Counted from the first letter of the stretch, positions 45,510 to 55,284 are shown. The stretch: 64,000 nt of DNA from an uncultured Thermoanaerobaculia bacterium (GCA_951812325.1 OX638294.1:2830859-2894858); one strand, 5' to 3'. A program made the numbers and translations. Notes: a model not told the origin generated them from the letters alone.

Positions 45510-46334
45510 TCACGGATTCTCGCGCAGGATGTTGCGGAGCGAGACCTCCGGTCGGGTCCAGCCGGGGCCGCCGGCGTAGCGGCCGATCTCCCTGCCGTTG
45601 CGATAGACGATCGCGGTGGGGAGTTCCTTGACTTCGAGACGGGAGACCTCGGCGTCGCCCCAGGGGTTGTCGTCGCCGAGGCCGTAGTAGGTGAACCGGA
45701 GCGGCGATTCCCGGAGCTGTTCGTGGACCTTGAGGCCGCGCGGCATGAAGCGCTCGCAGACGTGGCACCAGGAGCCGAAGACGGTCCGGATTTCGACGCC
45801 GTCGCCGAGTTCGACGATCTCGGCGACCACTGCCGGGTCGGTCTCATAGGCGTTCGCCGAGCGTCGATAGCCGGGATCGTGGTCGTAGAGGGCCTCCAGT
45901 GTCGCTTCGCCGGCCAGCGAGGGTCGCTGCCGGAGCTGGGCGCGTACGCCGTCGACCTGGAACTCGAGGCCCTTGGGGATCTGCCGGAAGGGCATGGCTG
46001 AGCCGAACAGCGCCCCCGGGAGCAGGTCCACCGTGTCCTCGCCCGCCGGCGAGATCTTCAGTAGCTGGACCTTGTACGCGGACTGGTTGCGGGCGCTGAG
46101 CAGGACGGGGGATGGCAGGTCGTCGGCGATCACCAGGAAAGCTCCGGCGGTCCGGGAGAGGTAGAGCCGGGCGCCGGCGGCCTCCTGTCCCTCCAGGAAG
46201 AGCTGGTAGTCGCCCGCGAGTTCGAAGCCGCGCAGGTCGTCCTGTGCCCGGGAGGGTCCTGCAGTGGCCAGAGGCAGGGCGACCGCCGCCAGGAACACGA
46301 GTGCCTTGGCCGTGAGGGCGATGGAGAGTCTCAT
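45510..46334 (-). CDS. Exported thioredoxin-fold protein
   Basis: The protein is 274 aa from ATG 46334 (MRLSIALTAKALVFLAAVAL), a signal peptide ending near SRAQ. Residues 30-180 form an unknown domain (GDYQLFLEGQEAAGARLYLS). The C-terminal 100 residues are thioredoxin-like, with the redox pair in VFGSWCHVCERFMP and a cis-Pro loop in ELPTAIVYRNGREIG. It probably acts in the periplasm, possibly with DsbD encoded at 19-21 kb. It interrupts the usual xerC-hslV adjacency. AGAAAGGAAA lies before the start. Confidence 0.75.
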   Translation of the reverse strand: MRLSIALTAKALVFLAAVALPLATAGPSRAQDDLRGFELAGDYQLFLEGQEAAGARLYLSRTAGAFLVIADDLPSPVLLSARNQSAYKVQLLKISPAGEDTVDLLPGALFGSAMPFRQIPKGLEFQVDGVRAQLRQRPSLAGEATLEALYDHDPGYRRSANAYETDPAVVAEIVELGDGVEIRTVFGSWCHVCERFMPRGLKVHEQLRESPLRFTYYGLGDDNPWGDAEVSRLEVKELPTAIVYRNGREIGRYAGGPGWTRPEVSLRNILRENP

Positions 46335-46673
46335 GCGGTTTCCTTTCTGAGGGCGTGGGCGCCAAGGGCTGGTTGGTCTCGTCGTACGGGACGGCGGCGC
46401 GATCAACCCGTGGCAAAGTCCGTGCGGCGCCGGGAGCGGTCAGGCCGCTGTCCGGCAGGGCGCGACGAGGGAGCATATCGGGCCGCCCTCGATCCCCGGG
46501 GACAAGGCCGACCGGCGAGCACCCGTGTGGCGCGTTCCGCGCCACCCGCGGCCCTGGCCGCGGCGCGCCCGGGCGTGGCTCACAGCGGATCGGTCTGGTC
46601 CATGAACTGCGAGACCAGCCGCCCCGCCTGCGGGTGGCTCGGCCCGTTCTAGGGCTGCGTGCTTCCGCCGGAC
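46335..46673. other. Intergenic region with GC palindrome
   Basis: 339 nt without a supported gene. It holds a strong hairpin, CCGCGGCC-CT-GGCCGCGG (46546-46563), that could terminate xerC transcription on the minus strand. Nothing else was recognised. Confidence 0.4.
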
Positions 46674-47645
46674 CTAGCCGCCCCGCGCCCGCGGGTGGCT
46701 CTCTCGGTAGACCTGAAGCAGGCGTCCGGTGTCCACGTGCATGTAGCGTTGGGTGGTGGCCAGGGAGGCGTGGCCGAGCAGTTCCTGGATCGTGCGCAGG
46801 TCGGCCCCGGATTCGAGCAGGTGGGTGGCGAAGCTGTGTCGCAGGGCGTGTGGATGGGCGCCCGACGCCTGGGCCGTTTCCGCGACGTAGCGATCGATGA
46901 CGCGGCGCACGGAGCGCGCGCTCAGGCGGCTTCCCGTGTAGTTCAGGAACACCGGTTCGTTCTGATCGGCGGCATCGAGCGGGCTCCGGAACACCGCTTC
47001 CCAGGCGTCGAGCCACTGACGGAGTGCCTTCGCCGCCGGCTCTCCGAAGGGCGTCATCCGCTCGCGGTCGCCCTTGCCCACGACCCGGAGCACCCTGGCG
47101 CCGAGGTCGATGTCGCGCCAGTTCAGGGCCACGAGTTCGCCGACCCGCAGGCCGGAGGCGTAGAGCAGTTCCAGGAGCGCGCGGTCCCTGAGACCGAGCG
47201 GTCCGGCGCGGCCCGCCGGGGCCTCGAGGAGAACGTCGATTTCACCCGGTCGCAGCTGGCGGGGCAGGGTCTTCTCGACCTTCGGCGCCGGCACCCGGTC
47301 GGCCGGGTTCGAGTGCATCCGGCCGGTGAGACAGGCATGGCGGAACAGGCCGCGCACCGCCGACAGATGGCGGCCCTGGGTTCGACGGGACAGCCGGCGC
47401 CTGTTCAGGGAGGCGACGAAGGAGCGGACCAGCAGCTGGTCGATGTCCCCGATATCCGAATCGTCGGCGCCGCCCGCGGCGCGAAAGTCGGCGAAGGCGG
47501 TCAGGTCCCGTCGATAGGCGCGGACGGTGTGTTCCGAGCAGTTGCGCTCCAGCTCCAGGTACTCCAGAAAGTCCGCGATCAGTTCGGCGAGCGCGCCGCG
47601 GCGTTCGGCTTTTCGCGTTCCGGTGCGCTGAACTGTGGTGGCCAT
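46674..47645 (-). CDS. xerC: Tyrosine recombinase XerC/XerD
   Basis: Resolves chromosome dimers at dif. The protein is 323 aa from ATG 47645, overlapping trmFO by 67 nt. The N-terminal SAM-like domain has FLEYLELERNCSEHTVRAYR. The catalytic set is complete: Arg in YASGLRVGELVALNW, Lys in VVGKGDRERMTPFG, HxxR in HPHALRHSFATHLLESGADL, His in LLGHASLATTQ, and Tyr in QRYMHVD. The trmFO-xerC-hslVU neighbourhood matches Bacillus codV, favouring XerC over a mobile integrase. Confidence 0.93.
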   Translation of the reverse strand: MATTVQRTGTRKAERRGALAELIADFLEYLELERNCSEHTVRAYRRDLTAFADFRAAGGADDSDIGDIDQLLVRSFVASLNRRRLSRRTQGRHLSAVRGLFRHACLTGRMHSNPADRVPAPKVEKTLPRQLRPGEIDVLLEAPAGRAGPLGLRDRALLELLYASGLRVGELVALNWRDIDLGARVLRVVGKGDRERMTPFGEPAAKALRQWLDAWEAVFRSPLDAADQNEPVFLNYTGSRLSARSVRRVIDRYVAETAQASGAHPHALRHSFATHLLESGADLRTIQELLGHASLATTQRYMHVDTGRLLQVYRESHPRARGG

Positions 47646-48970
47646 GACTTCGTTCCGCCGATCCGCATGCTATCGGCCCAGGCCTCCAGAGCCGCTCCGG
47701 CACGGGCAACGTAGGCGGCGCGGCGCTCTCGCCGGCGGACGCGTCCGGCAAGCGGTTCAAGCAGGCCGTAGTTGATGTTCGTCGGTTGGTAGCGCTTCGG
47801 GTTCGACTCGGTCAGATGTCGCGCCAGCGCCCCCAGCGCCGTCGTGTCGGGTAGTGGGGAGGGCTGGCGATTCTCGTCCTGGAGCACGAGGTACAGCGCC
47901 GCGGCCAGCCCGGTGGCCGCCGACTCGAGGTAGCCCTCGACGCCGGTCAACTGTCCGACCAGCCTCAGGCGCGGTCGCGCGGCGATGCGGTACCAGCGGT
48001 CCAGGTGGAGCGGCGCGTTGATGAACGTGTTGCGGTGCACCTGGCCGTAGCGGACGAAACGGGCGGATTCCAGACCCGGAAGAGTGCGCAGGACGCGGCG
48101 CTGCTCGGGCCAGGTCATCCGCGACTGGAAGCCGACCAGGTTGTACTGGCTGCGCGCGAGGTCTTCCTGCCGGAGCTGGACGACGGCGTGGGGGCGCTTC
48201 CCCTCAGGGGTCGTCAGGCCGACCGGCTTCATCGGCCCGAAGCGCGGGGTGTCCTCGCCTCGGCGGGCGAGCTCCTCGATCGGCAGACAGCCCTCGAAGA
48301 ACAGGGGCCGCTCGAACTCGCGCAGCTCGATCGTGTCCGCCTCGAGCAACCGGCGGTGAAAGCGGCGGTACTGCGCTTGGTCGAGCGGGCAGTTCAGGTA
48401 GTCGTCGCCTCCCTTGCCGTAGCGGGACGCCCTGAACAGCAGGTCGTCGTCGAGGCTGTCGCCTGTGACGATCGGGGCGATGGCGTCGTAGAAGTAGAGA
48501 TGGTCCGCGCCGATCAGCTGCTCGAGTTCCCGCGTCAGAGCTTCGGAGGTCAGAGGCCCGGTCGCGATCACGCAGTCGCATTCGTCGGTCTCCGGCAGCG
48601 CGGTCAACTCCTCGCGCCGCAGTTCGATCAGCGGCTGCGCTTCGATTGCTGCCGTGACGGCGGCGGCGAAGCCGGCGCGGTCGACCGCCAGCGCGCCGCC
48701 GGCGGGGACCGCGTTGCGTCTCGCGGCGGCGATGATCAGCGAACCGAAGCGTTCCATCTCCCGTTTGAGCAATCCCGCCGCATGGTGGGGATCGTCGCTG
48801 CGCAGCGAGTTCGAGCACACGAGCTCGGCGAGGTCGCTGCCGGCGTGAGCCGGCGTGGGTTGCTGCGGCCGCATCTCGTACAGAGTCACGGCACGGCCGC
48901 GGGAGGCGAGTTGGAAGGCGCACTCGCTGCCGGCGAGCCCGCCGCCAACCACGACGACGGGCGCGGTCAT
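47579..48970 (-). CDS. trmFO: Methylenetetrahydrofolate--tRNA-(uracil-5-)-methyltransferase TrmFO
   Basis: Folate- and FAD-dependent enzyme forming m5U54 in the T-loop of tRNA. I chose ATG 48970 (MTAPVVVVGGGLAGSECAFQ), with the Rossmann FAD motif at once; an upstream in-frame start would add 20 residues. It is 463 aa. Catalytic Cys regions are LVCSNSLRSDD and FFEGCLPIEELARRG. The Gid-family signatures TGPLTSEALT, GRYGKGGDDYLNCPL-like and QVHRNTFINAP are present. It is divergent from topA with 68 nt between starts. Confidence 0.96.
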   Translation of the reverse strand: MTAPVVVVGGGLAGSECAFQLASRGRAVTLYEMRPQQPTPAHAGSDLAELVCSNSLRSDDPHHAAGLLKREMERFGSLIIAAARRNAVPAGGALAVDRAGFAAAVTAAIEAQPLIELRREELTALPETDECDCVIATGPLTSEALTRELEQLIGADHLYFYDAIAPIVTGDSLDDDLLFRASRYGKGGDDYLNCPLDQAQYRRFHRRLLEADTIELREFERPLFFEGCLPIEELARRGEDTPRFGPMKPVGLTTPEGKRPHAVVQLRQEDLARSQYNLVGFQSRMTWPEQRRVLRTLPGLESARFVRYGQVHRNTFINAPLHLDRWYRIAARPRLRLVGQLTGVEGYLESAATGLAAALYLVLQDENRQPSPLPDTTALGALARHLTESNPKRYQPTNINYGLLEPLAGRVRRRERRAAYVARAGAALEAWADSMRIGGTKSWPPQFSAPEREKPNAAARSPN

Positions 48971-49038
48971 CGGTGCATCATGGCAAAGGGGCCGGCAGCT
49001 TGACAAGGCCCGCTGCTCTACTATCGTCACCCGCGCAC

Positions 49039-51720
49039 ATGGCCAACTCTCTCGTCATCGTCGAATCGCCGGCCAAGGCCCGGACAATCGAACGCTACCT
49101 CGGTCCCGGCTACAAGGTCGAATCCTCGATCGGTCACATCCGGGACCTGCCGCGAACGGCCGCCGAGGTGCCGAAGAAGTACCGGGGACGTCCCTGGGCG
49201 CGTCTGGGTGTCGATATCGAAGGCGGATTCGATCCCCTGTACGTGATCCCCGGCGAGAAGCGCGGCCAGATCACCAAACTTCGGAGTGCCCTGCGCGGCG
49301 CCGACGAACTGGTGCTCGCTACCGATGAGGACCGCGAAGGGGAGGCGATCGCCTGGCACCTGCAGGAAGTGCTGCGTCCCAAGGTGCCGGTGCGGCGGAT
49401 GGTCTTTCACGAGATCACGAAGTCCGCCGTCGAAGCGGCACTGAGCGATACGCGGGAGATCGACCGGCGCCTGGTGGACGCTCAGGAGGCGAGACGGGTG
49501 CTGGACCGGCTCTACGGCTATGAGGTCTCGCCCGTTCTGTGGAAGAAGGTGCAGCCGCGGCTGTCGGCGGGCCGCGTTCAGTCGGTGGCGACCCGCATCG
49601 TGGTCGAGCGGGAGCGCGAACGGATGGCCTTCGTGGCTGCCGACTACTGGACCGTGGAAGTGGAGCTTGAAACGGAGGACGGCGAGGCAAGGCGCTTCCC
49701 GGCCCGCGTGTCGGCTCTGGGTGGCAGGGCTCTGGCGCGAGGGCGCGATTTCGACCGGAACACCGGCAAGCTGAAGACCGCCGCCCACCTGCTGCTGGAG
49801 GCCGAGGCCGGCAAGCTGGGACGCGAGCTGCCGGCGACGCGACCGGTGGTCACCGAAGTCAGGGAGAAGCCGTTCACCCGCCGGCCGTATGCGCCCTTCA
49901 TCACCTCGACCCTTCAGCAGGAGGCCGCGAGGAAGCTCCGGTTCACCGCGCAACGCACGATGAGGGTGGCCCAGGGCCTCTACGAGAACGGCTACATCAC
50001 CTACATGCGGACGGACTCGACCGCGCTTTCGGGCCAGGCGATCGCCGCCGCGCGGCGCCAGATCGTCGAACTCTACGGGTCCGGGTATGTGCCCGAGAAG
50101 CCGCGCTTCTATGCCAGGAGAGCCAATGCCCAGGAAGCGCACGAGGCCATCAGGCCGGCTGGCACGGACTTCCGGACGCCGAAGCAGCTGCGCGGGCGCC
50201 TGGACGGCGACTCCCTGCGCCTCTACGAGTTGATCTGGAAACGGACACTGGCGTCCCAGATGAAGGACGCGAAGGGGACGAGCACCAGCGTCTTCTTTTC
50301 GACCTCCACGCCGTCAGCGGACTCCGTCAAGCTGACCGCCTCGGGCCGCGTCCTTCGCTTTGCCGGGTTTCTACGGGTCTACGTGGAGAGTCGGGACGAT
50401 CCGAAGGCGCGAGCGGAAGACGAGGAGCGCTTTCTGCCGGCGCTTCGCAAGGGCCAGACGGTCGGCGTGGCGGGCGCCGAGCCGAAGGGGCATACGACCC
50501 AGCCGCCGGCGCGGTACACCGAAGCCAGCCTGGTGCGGGAGCTGGAGGAGCAGGGAGTCGGGCGGCCGTCGACCTACGCGGCGATCCTTCAGACCATCGT
50601 TGACCGGGGCTACGTCTGGAAGAAGGGCTCGGCCCTGGTGCCGACGTTCCTTGCCTTTGCCGTCACGCGGCTGCTTGAAGAGCATCTGGGCGACCTCGTC
50701 GACCTGGACTTCACCGCGCGCATGGAGAGCGATCTGGACGAGATCGCCGGCGGCGCCCTCGAAGCGGAGCCCTGGTTGCGCAGCTTCTACTACGGTCGCG
50801 AGCAGGACCAGGCCGGCGATGGACGCCGGGGTCTTCAGTCCATGGTGGGGAAGGGCGTGGGCGACATCGACGCCAGGGCGATCTGTTCGCTGCGCCTGGG
50901 GGAGGACGAGGAAGGCCGGGACGTGGCCGTTCGTGTCGGCCGCTACGGCACCTACCTGCAGGCCGGCGACGACGGACAGCGTGTCTCGATCGAGGACGAC
51001 GTGCCGCCGGATGAGGTCACTCTCGAACACGCGCTGGAGCTGCTCCAGGGGGCGGCGGAGCAGAGCGGTCCGCTGGGACAGCATCCGGAAACGGGCGAAC
51101 CGATCTACGTCAAGACGGGCCGGTACGGCGACTACGTGCAGTTGGGCGATCCGAGCCCGGGAGGAAAGGGCGGCAAGCGCTCCGCGAAGGCCGGCAAGCC
51201 GAAGATGGCCAGCCTGTGGCCGTCCATGGACCGCGGCAGCCTGACGCTGGACGAGGCCCTCCTGGTGCTTTCGTTTCCGCGGGATCTCGGCCGCCATCCT
51301 GACACCGACGAGCCGGTCACGGTGCAGGATGGACGTTTCGGCCCCTACGTTCGCAGTGGCAAGGAGAGCCGCAGCCTGGAGCGCCACGAGCAGTTGGCGA
51401 CCGTGACCCTGGAGCAGGCACTCGGCCTCCTGAGTCAGCCGAAGAAGCGGCGTGGCGCCTCGATGACGGTGCTCAGGGAACTCGGAGAGCACCCTGAGAA
51501 CGGCCTCGACCTCTCAGTGAAGAAGGGGCGTTTCGGGCCCTACGTGACCGACGGTCAGGTGAACGCCTCGTTGCCGAAGGGTCGAGATCCCCAGGAGGTG
51601 GATGTCGCGGAGGCGGTCGAGTTGCTGGCGGCTCGGGAGGACAAGCTCAGGGCTCAGGGCAAGGACCCCAGGGCGCCGAAGCGGCGGCCGGCCCGGAAGC
51701 GCCGTCGGGTGAGAAAGTAG
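49039..51720 (+). CDS. topA: DNA topoisomerase I
   Basis: Type IA topoisomerase that relaxes negative supercoils. The protein is 893 aa from ATG 49039 (MANSLVIVESPAKARTIERY). The TOPRIM domain has LVLATDEDREGEAIAWHL. The active-site Tyr is in ENGYITYMRTDSTAL. Instead of zinc fingers, the C-terminal third holds four TopoI C-terminal repeats (GRYGTYLQAG, GRYGDYVQLG, GRFGPYVRSG, GRFGPYVTDG) and a basic Lys/Arg tail, as in many actinobacteria. TACTAT lies 14 nt before the ATG and TTGACA another 13 nt upstream. Confidence 0.97.
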   Translation: MANSLVIVESPAKARTIERYLGPGYKVESSIGHIRDLPRTAAEVPKKYRGRPWARLGVDIEGGFDPLYVIPGEKRGQITKLRSALRGADELVLATDEDREGEAIAWHLQEVLRPKVPVRRMVFHEITKSAVEAALSDTREIDRRLVDAQEARRVLDRLYGYEVSPVLWKKVQPRLSAGRVQSVATRIVVERERERMAFVAADYWTVEVELETEDGEARRFPARVSALGGRALARGRDFDRNTGKLKTAAHLLLEAEAGKLGRELPATRPVVTEVREKPFTRRPYAPFITSTLQQEAARKLRFTAQRTMRVAQGLYENGYITYMRTDSTALSGQAIAAARRQIVELYGSGYVPEKPRFYARRANAQEAHEAIRPAGTDFRTPKQLRGRLDGDSLRLYELIWKRTLASQMKDAKGTSTSVFFSTSTPSADSVKLTASGRVLRFAGFLRVYVESRDDPKARAEDEERFLPALRKGQTVGVAGAEPKGHTTQPPARYTEASLVRELEEQGVGRPSTYAAILQTIVDRGYVWKKGSALVPTFLAFAVTRLLEEHLGDLVDLDFTARMESDLDEIAGGALEAEPWLRSFYYGREQDQAGDGRRGLQSMVGKGVGDIDARAICSLRLGEDEEGRDVAVRVGRYGTYLQAGDDGQRVSIEDDVPPDEVTLEHALELLQGAAEQSGPLGQHPETGEPIYVKTGRYGDYVQLGDPSPGGKGGKRSAKAGKPKMASLWPSMDRGSLTLDEALLVLSFPRDLGRHPDTDEPVTVQDGRFGPYVRSGKESRSLERHEQLATVTLEQALGLLSQPKKRRGASMTVLRELGEHPENGLDLSVKKGRFGPYVTDGQVNASLPKGRDPQEVDVAEAVELLAAREDKLRAQGKDPRAPKRRPARKRRRVRK

Positions 51721-51761
51721 GCCCCGAGGGAGCCACACTCAACCCAGGTTCGGGTGATGAG

Positions 51762-52568
51762 GTGAAAATCATGTGCTGTTCAGATTCAGGAGCCGAGGGG
51801 ACACGCCTTGGCTGCCGACGACCGCTCCTTGTCGTCATCGCTGTGGCCGGCATGATTCCACTGCTCAACACCGCGTGTCACTATGTGGATCCGCAGTGCC
51901 TGTTTCTTGGCTCCGGACCTGATGCGACCAGGCAGCATGGCTCCTTGGCATTGTTTCTGCGGTTGCAGCACAGGTTTGTGTCGCTGTTTCTCTATGATGA
52001 CGGTGGAGTGGTATACCGCGACGTGGCGGGTTCGGTGACGGTTTGCCGTCGCATGCCCGAGGGACGCCACGCAGCCTTGGCCGATCTGTGGACAAGGCCG
52101 ATCCTTGAGCGATCTGCACCGCTATGCGGTCCAGGGTACGCGTATGTGCCCTCCGGCGACGAGGTGCGTCCGTCGGCGTCCGGGAAGAGCACGGTTCTGG
52201 ACGCCGAGCGCCGCCTTGACCGGATCCTGCGGGGCCCCTGTGGTGCGGCATGGGTTGGAGTGATGCAACGCCCGGTCGGCCGCTTGTCCTACATCGAGCT
52301 GACCTACTACGTTCTTGAAGACGAGTCCACCCTTCGCTGGGATCTTGAGTCGGAACTGCCCAAGGAGCTTGACGAAGCCGTGACTGCCATGTTGGGGCTG
52401 CTCTGCGAGACGAGCAGGAAGCTGGCCAGGGGCCTTCGCCGAAGCCATCCCGAGCTTGCTTCCAGGGCAGGTTGCCAGAACGTTGGCCCGTGGCGCGAGG
52501 CATCGGGCGCCCCGCTTCCCGGCGACACGCCTGATGGGGGCCGGAAGGTCCGCGCACCCGGTGAGTGA
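51762..52568 (+). CDS. Possible lipoprotein of unknown function
   Basis: It is 268 aa from GTG 51762 (VKIMCC); ATG 51771 is equally possible. A basic N-region precedes a hydrophobic core, LLVVIAVAGMIPLLNTAC, with a Cys at the right place for lipidation although the -3 residue (Asn) is poor for a lipobox. The rest is soluble with about eight Cys (YVDPQCLFLG, TVCRRMPEG, LCGPGYAYVP). No family was recognised. Base composition is less GC-biased than topA and dprA on either side, suggesting later acquisition. It is inserted between topA and dprA, which are neighbours in many bacteria. Confidence 0.5.
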   Translation: MKIMCCSDSGAEGTRLGCRRPLLVVIAVAGMIPLLNTACHYVDPQCLFLGSGPDATRQHGSLALFLRLQHRFVSLFLYDDGGVVYRDVAGSVTVCRRMPEGRHAALADLWTRPILERSAPLCGPGYAYVPSGDEVRPSASGKSTVLDAERRLDRILRGPCGAAWVGVMQRPVGRLSYIELTYYVLEDESTLRWDLESELPKELDEAVTAMLGLLCETSRKLARGLRRSHPELASRAGCQNVGPWREASGAPLPGDTPDGGRKVRAPGE

Positions 52569-52598
52569 CCGGTGGCCGTGGTGGCGTTCTCCGGGCTG

Positions 52599-53798
52599 CT
52601 AGCGGGTCATCAGCGCGTAGTTCGCGCCGTCGTAGCGGCGCACGAGGCCGTCGATCTCCAGACGGGCCAGGGTCGCCAGCACGCCCGGGATCGGACGTTC
52701 GAGCCTGGATGCCAGTTCCTCAGGCGTCCGGGCGCCGTTCCTGAGCGCGACGAGCAGTCCGTCGACCTCGTTGTCGGCGCTGCCGGCCTCGGCCGGGGTC
52801 AGGCTGGAGGCGCCACTGGCGTTCCCGGCTGATCGCTCCGGCGCTTCCCGCTCCAGCGCCTCCAGGACGGCAGTGGGCAGGGTCTCGAGCAGTGCGTCCG
52901 GGTCGAGCGCGGGGATGGCGCCGTCCCGGAGCAGCAGGTGGGCGCCGGCCGATTCGCGGGACAGCACCGAGCCCGGCACGGCGTAGACCTCGCGTCCGAG
53001 GTCGAGGGCGAGACGGGCGGTGATCAGGGAGCCCGAGCGGCTGGCGGCGCGGACCACGATCGAGGCGAACCCGAGTGCGGCAATGATGCGATTGCGGATC
53101 GGGAAGTGCCAGGGCCGGGGTTGCCAGCCCAGAGGAAACTCGGTGACGAGGGAGCCGCGCCGGGCGATCTCGGCGGCGGTTCGTCTGCTGTTGCGCGGGT
53201 AGTCGACGTCCAGACCGCAACCGAGCACGGCCACGGTACGGCCGGTCCCGGCTCTCGCGGAGAGTGCGGCCCGGTGGGCGGCCTGGTCGATGCCGCGTGC
53301 GAACCCGGAGATGATGGTCAGCCCGGCCGCGGCGAGCCGTCTGGCGAACCAACTGGCAACTTCGAGGCCGTAGGCGTCCGCCTTGCGGGAACCCACGATC
53401 GCAAGACCGGGGCTCTCGCCGAGCTTGCCGCGGACATAGAGGACCGGCGGCGCATGCAGGCCCAGATCCGCCAGGGCGCGCGGGTACCCGGCATCAACGA
53501 GAGTGACGATCGTGGCGCCGGCCTCTCGCACTCTCGCGTCCTGCTCCCCGACGCTCTCGAGGCAGCCGCGGGCCGCGCGCAGCGTCTCCCGCACCTTGTC
53601 GACCGGCGCCTCCAGGCTGCCGGCTGCCCGACTGGCGAAGCGATCACAGGCGAGATCCCGTTCCGCCGGCAGGCTTTGGGCCACTGCGCAGAGCAGCCCC
53701 CGGTCCTCGTGCACCATGTTCAGGGCGATGAGGGCTCGCCGGATTTCCTGGTGGTTCGTCTCGTGCACGTCGCTGTGGCAGTCCGGTTCGTCTGCCAT
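52599..53798 (-). CDS. dprA: DNA processing protein DprA
   Basis: Loads RecA onto incoming ssDNA in natural transformation. It is 399 aa from ATG 53798, preceded by GGGAGA. The Rossmann-like DprA domain has AIVGSRKADAYGLEVASWFA, IISGFARGIDQAAHRAAL, LGCGLDVDYPRNS and FPIRNRIIAALGFASIVVRA. A C-terminal winged helix follows (EELASRLERPIPGVLATLAR). An Asp/Glu/Ser-rich N-terminal 50 residues is longer than usual. It is convergent with the unknown gene downstream of topA. Confidence 0.95.
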   Translation of the reverse strand: MADEPDCHSDVHETNHQEIRRALIALNMVHEDRGLLCAVAQSLPAERDLACDRFASRAAGSLEAPVDKVRETLRAARGCLESVGEQDARVREAGATIVTLVDAGYPRALADLGLHAPPVLYVRGKLGESPGLAIVGSRKADAYGLEVASWFARRLAAAGLTIISGFARGIDQAAHRAALSARAGTGRTVAVLGCGLDVDYPRNSRRTAAEIARRGSLVTEFPLGWQPRPWHFPIRNRIIAALGFASIVVRAASRSGSLITARLALDLGREVYAVPGSVLSRESAGAHLLLRDGAIPALDPDALLETLPTAVLEALEREAPERSAGNASGASSLTPAEAGSADNEVDGLLVALRNGARTPEELASRLERPIPGVLATLARLEIDGLVRRYDGANYALMTR

Positions 53799-53882
53799 TG
53801 GTGTCTCCCTGGCTGGTTCGGTGTGTTTCGCGGCGGCGGGAATCGGCCTTCAGAGACAGAGACGGATTTCGGGCGCGTGGTC

Positions 53883-53888
53883 TATACT
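53883..53888 (+). promoter_or_regulatory. -10 box of the TPR gene (leaderless)
   Basis: TATACT ends 6 nt before the GTG at 53895, so the transcript would be leaderless. No -35 is visible 16-18 nt upstream. Confidence 0.4.
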
Positions 53889-53894
53889 CGATCA

Positions 53895-54371
53895 GTGACG
53901 CGCTCTGCTCAACGTCTGCTGCGCGTTCTGCCGTTGACCGTCGGCGTCCTCCTCCTGGTGACGGTGTCCGGTCTGGCCGATGCGCAGAAGCGCAAGGTGA
54001 CCCCTGAAGCGCGCCAGCAGTGGCAATTCGGCGTCGACATGGCCAATCGCGGTCTCTGGAGCGAGGCCCTGTTCCGGTTCGAACAGGCCCGCAGGATGGA
54101 ACCGGAGCACCCCAGGCTCCTGAGCAACATCGCGGTTGCTCACGAGGCGTTGGGCTTGTTCGAGGAAGCCCTGAACTACTACCAGCAGGCCTTGAGGCTG
54201 GCGCCCCGCGAGCGGGACGTACGGCGGAACTACTCCCGCTTCGTCGAGTACTACCAGAACTTCAAGGGCGGTACGGCCGAAGAGGAAGGCGATACAGCCG
54301 AAGAGGAACCCGAGCCCGGGGGGGCCGCGACCGCGCCGCCCGGTGCTGCCGGCGGCGGGGCCAGGCGTTGA
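53895..54371 (+). CDS. Exported TPR-repeat protein
   Basis: The protein is 158 aa from GTG 53895 (VTRSAQRLLRVLPLTVGVLL), which opens a signal peptide cleaved near GLADAQ; the much longer frame upstream is antisense to dprA. Residues 45-115 form two tetratricopeptide repeats: QFGVDMANRGLWSEALFRFE and LLSNIAVAHEALGLFEEALN, with the next helix YYQQALRLAPRERDVR. The tail is Glu- then Ala/Gly-rich and disordered. It probably serves as a periplasmic scaffold. The next gene of the envelope cluster lies 163 nt downstream. Confidence 0.75.
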   Translation: MTRSAQRLLRVLPLTVGVLLLVTVSGLADAQKRKVTPEARQQWQFGVDMANRGLWSEALFRFEQARRMEPEHPRLLSNIAVAHEALGLFEEALNYYQQALRLAPRERDVRRNYSRFVEYYQNFKGGTAEEEGDTAEEEPEPGGAATAPPGAAGGGARR

Positions 54372-54534
54372 AGAGCGGCTCGCGGGGATCCCGGTCGTTC
54401 CGTCGCGGTGTACCTGATCGCGCAGCCGACGAACCTGCGGGAAGGTTGGTGCGGGGCCTGGCGGACCGCGGCGAACCTCGGGCTGCCATGGAACGGTTCT
54501 TGCAGAATGCGTGTTGGATGGCTGGAGGTGTGAG

Positions 54535-55263
54535 GTGACGAAACGTGTCAGCCGATTGCCCGCGGTCGTTGCCTTGGCTGGTCTGCTCGGGGGCTTTCCG
54601 GGCCTGTTCGCGGTCGCGCCGGCGGCCGCGGAGGGCACGGTGGAAGTGCGGCTCAAGCTGCCGATGCGGGCACGGATCGACCTCGCCGGCCGCGACACCC
54701 TGGTGCCGGCGCCCTTTCTGGTCGTCAGCCAGGAAGGAGAGGGTCGGATCGAGGGTACCGACATCGACGTGCAGGGAGAGTTCGAGCGCTACCTGAACAA
54801 GGTTCTCCGGCGGGAGACGGACCTGCGGATCGTGGAGGCCGGCCGCATCGACTATCCGACGTACGATCTGGAACTTCTGGCGCGTGACGAGGACTTCTGG
54901 CGCAGTCTGGGGGAACGGACGCAGTCGGACCTCATCCTTGCCGGCACCCTGGACTTCGACATACAGGACCGCTCGGGCTACCGGACCGAGGAGTACACGT
55001 CGCCCTTCGACGGCCGCACCATGTTCCGGCAGGTGCTGGTCGAACAGACCGGCTTCGAGTACGACATCGTCGTCATGGTCTTCGACGGCAAGACCGGCGA
55101 ACTGATCTACAACGACAACTTCAAGGACTTCAAGAGCTTCGAAGGCGAGCAGGCGGATCCGCTACAGGGCATGTTCGAGAACCTGTATGCGCTGGAGGAC
55201 CGCATTCTCGGCGTCTTCACGCAGAAGGACATCGAAGTGGCGCGTGTGATCTTCACGCCCTGA
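54535..55263 (+). CDS. Periplasmic protein of unknown function (envelope cluster)
   Basis: The protein is 242 aa from GTG 54535 (VTKRVSRLPAVVALAGLLGG), with TGGAGG 7 nt upstream. The signal peptide ends near PAAAEG. The mature part has alternating beta-rich segments (RQVLVEQTGFEYDIVVMVFD) and the sequence RTQSDLILAGTLDFDIQD, reminiscent of CsgG/TolB-N-like folds that bind other envelope proteins. The family was not identified. The next gene begins 22 nt after its stop, so it is probably co-expressed with the 970-aa outer-membrane protein. Confidence 0.65.
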   Translation: MTKRVSRLPAVVALAGLLGGFPGLFAVAPAAAEGTVEVRLKLPMRARIDLAGRDTLVPAPFLVVSQEGEGRIEGTDIDVQGEFERYLNKVLRRETDLRIVEAGRIDYPTYDLELLARDEDFWRSLGERTQSDLILAGTLDFDIQDRSGYRTEEYTSPFDGRTMFRQVLVEQTGFEYDIVVMVFDGKTGELIYNDNFKDFKSFEGEQADPLQGMFENLYALEDRILGVFTQKDIEVARVIFTP

Positions 55264-55284
55264 GGTCTCAGGGGAGAGGAGCTA

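Noticed and set aside
46674..47645. XerC-like gene as a mobile integrase
   Set aside because: It lies in the conserved trmFO-xerC-hslVU neighbourhood, has XerC/D length and motifs, and no attachment site or cargo is seen beside it.
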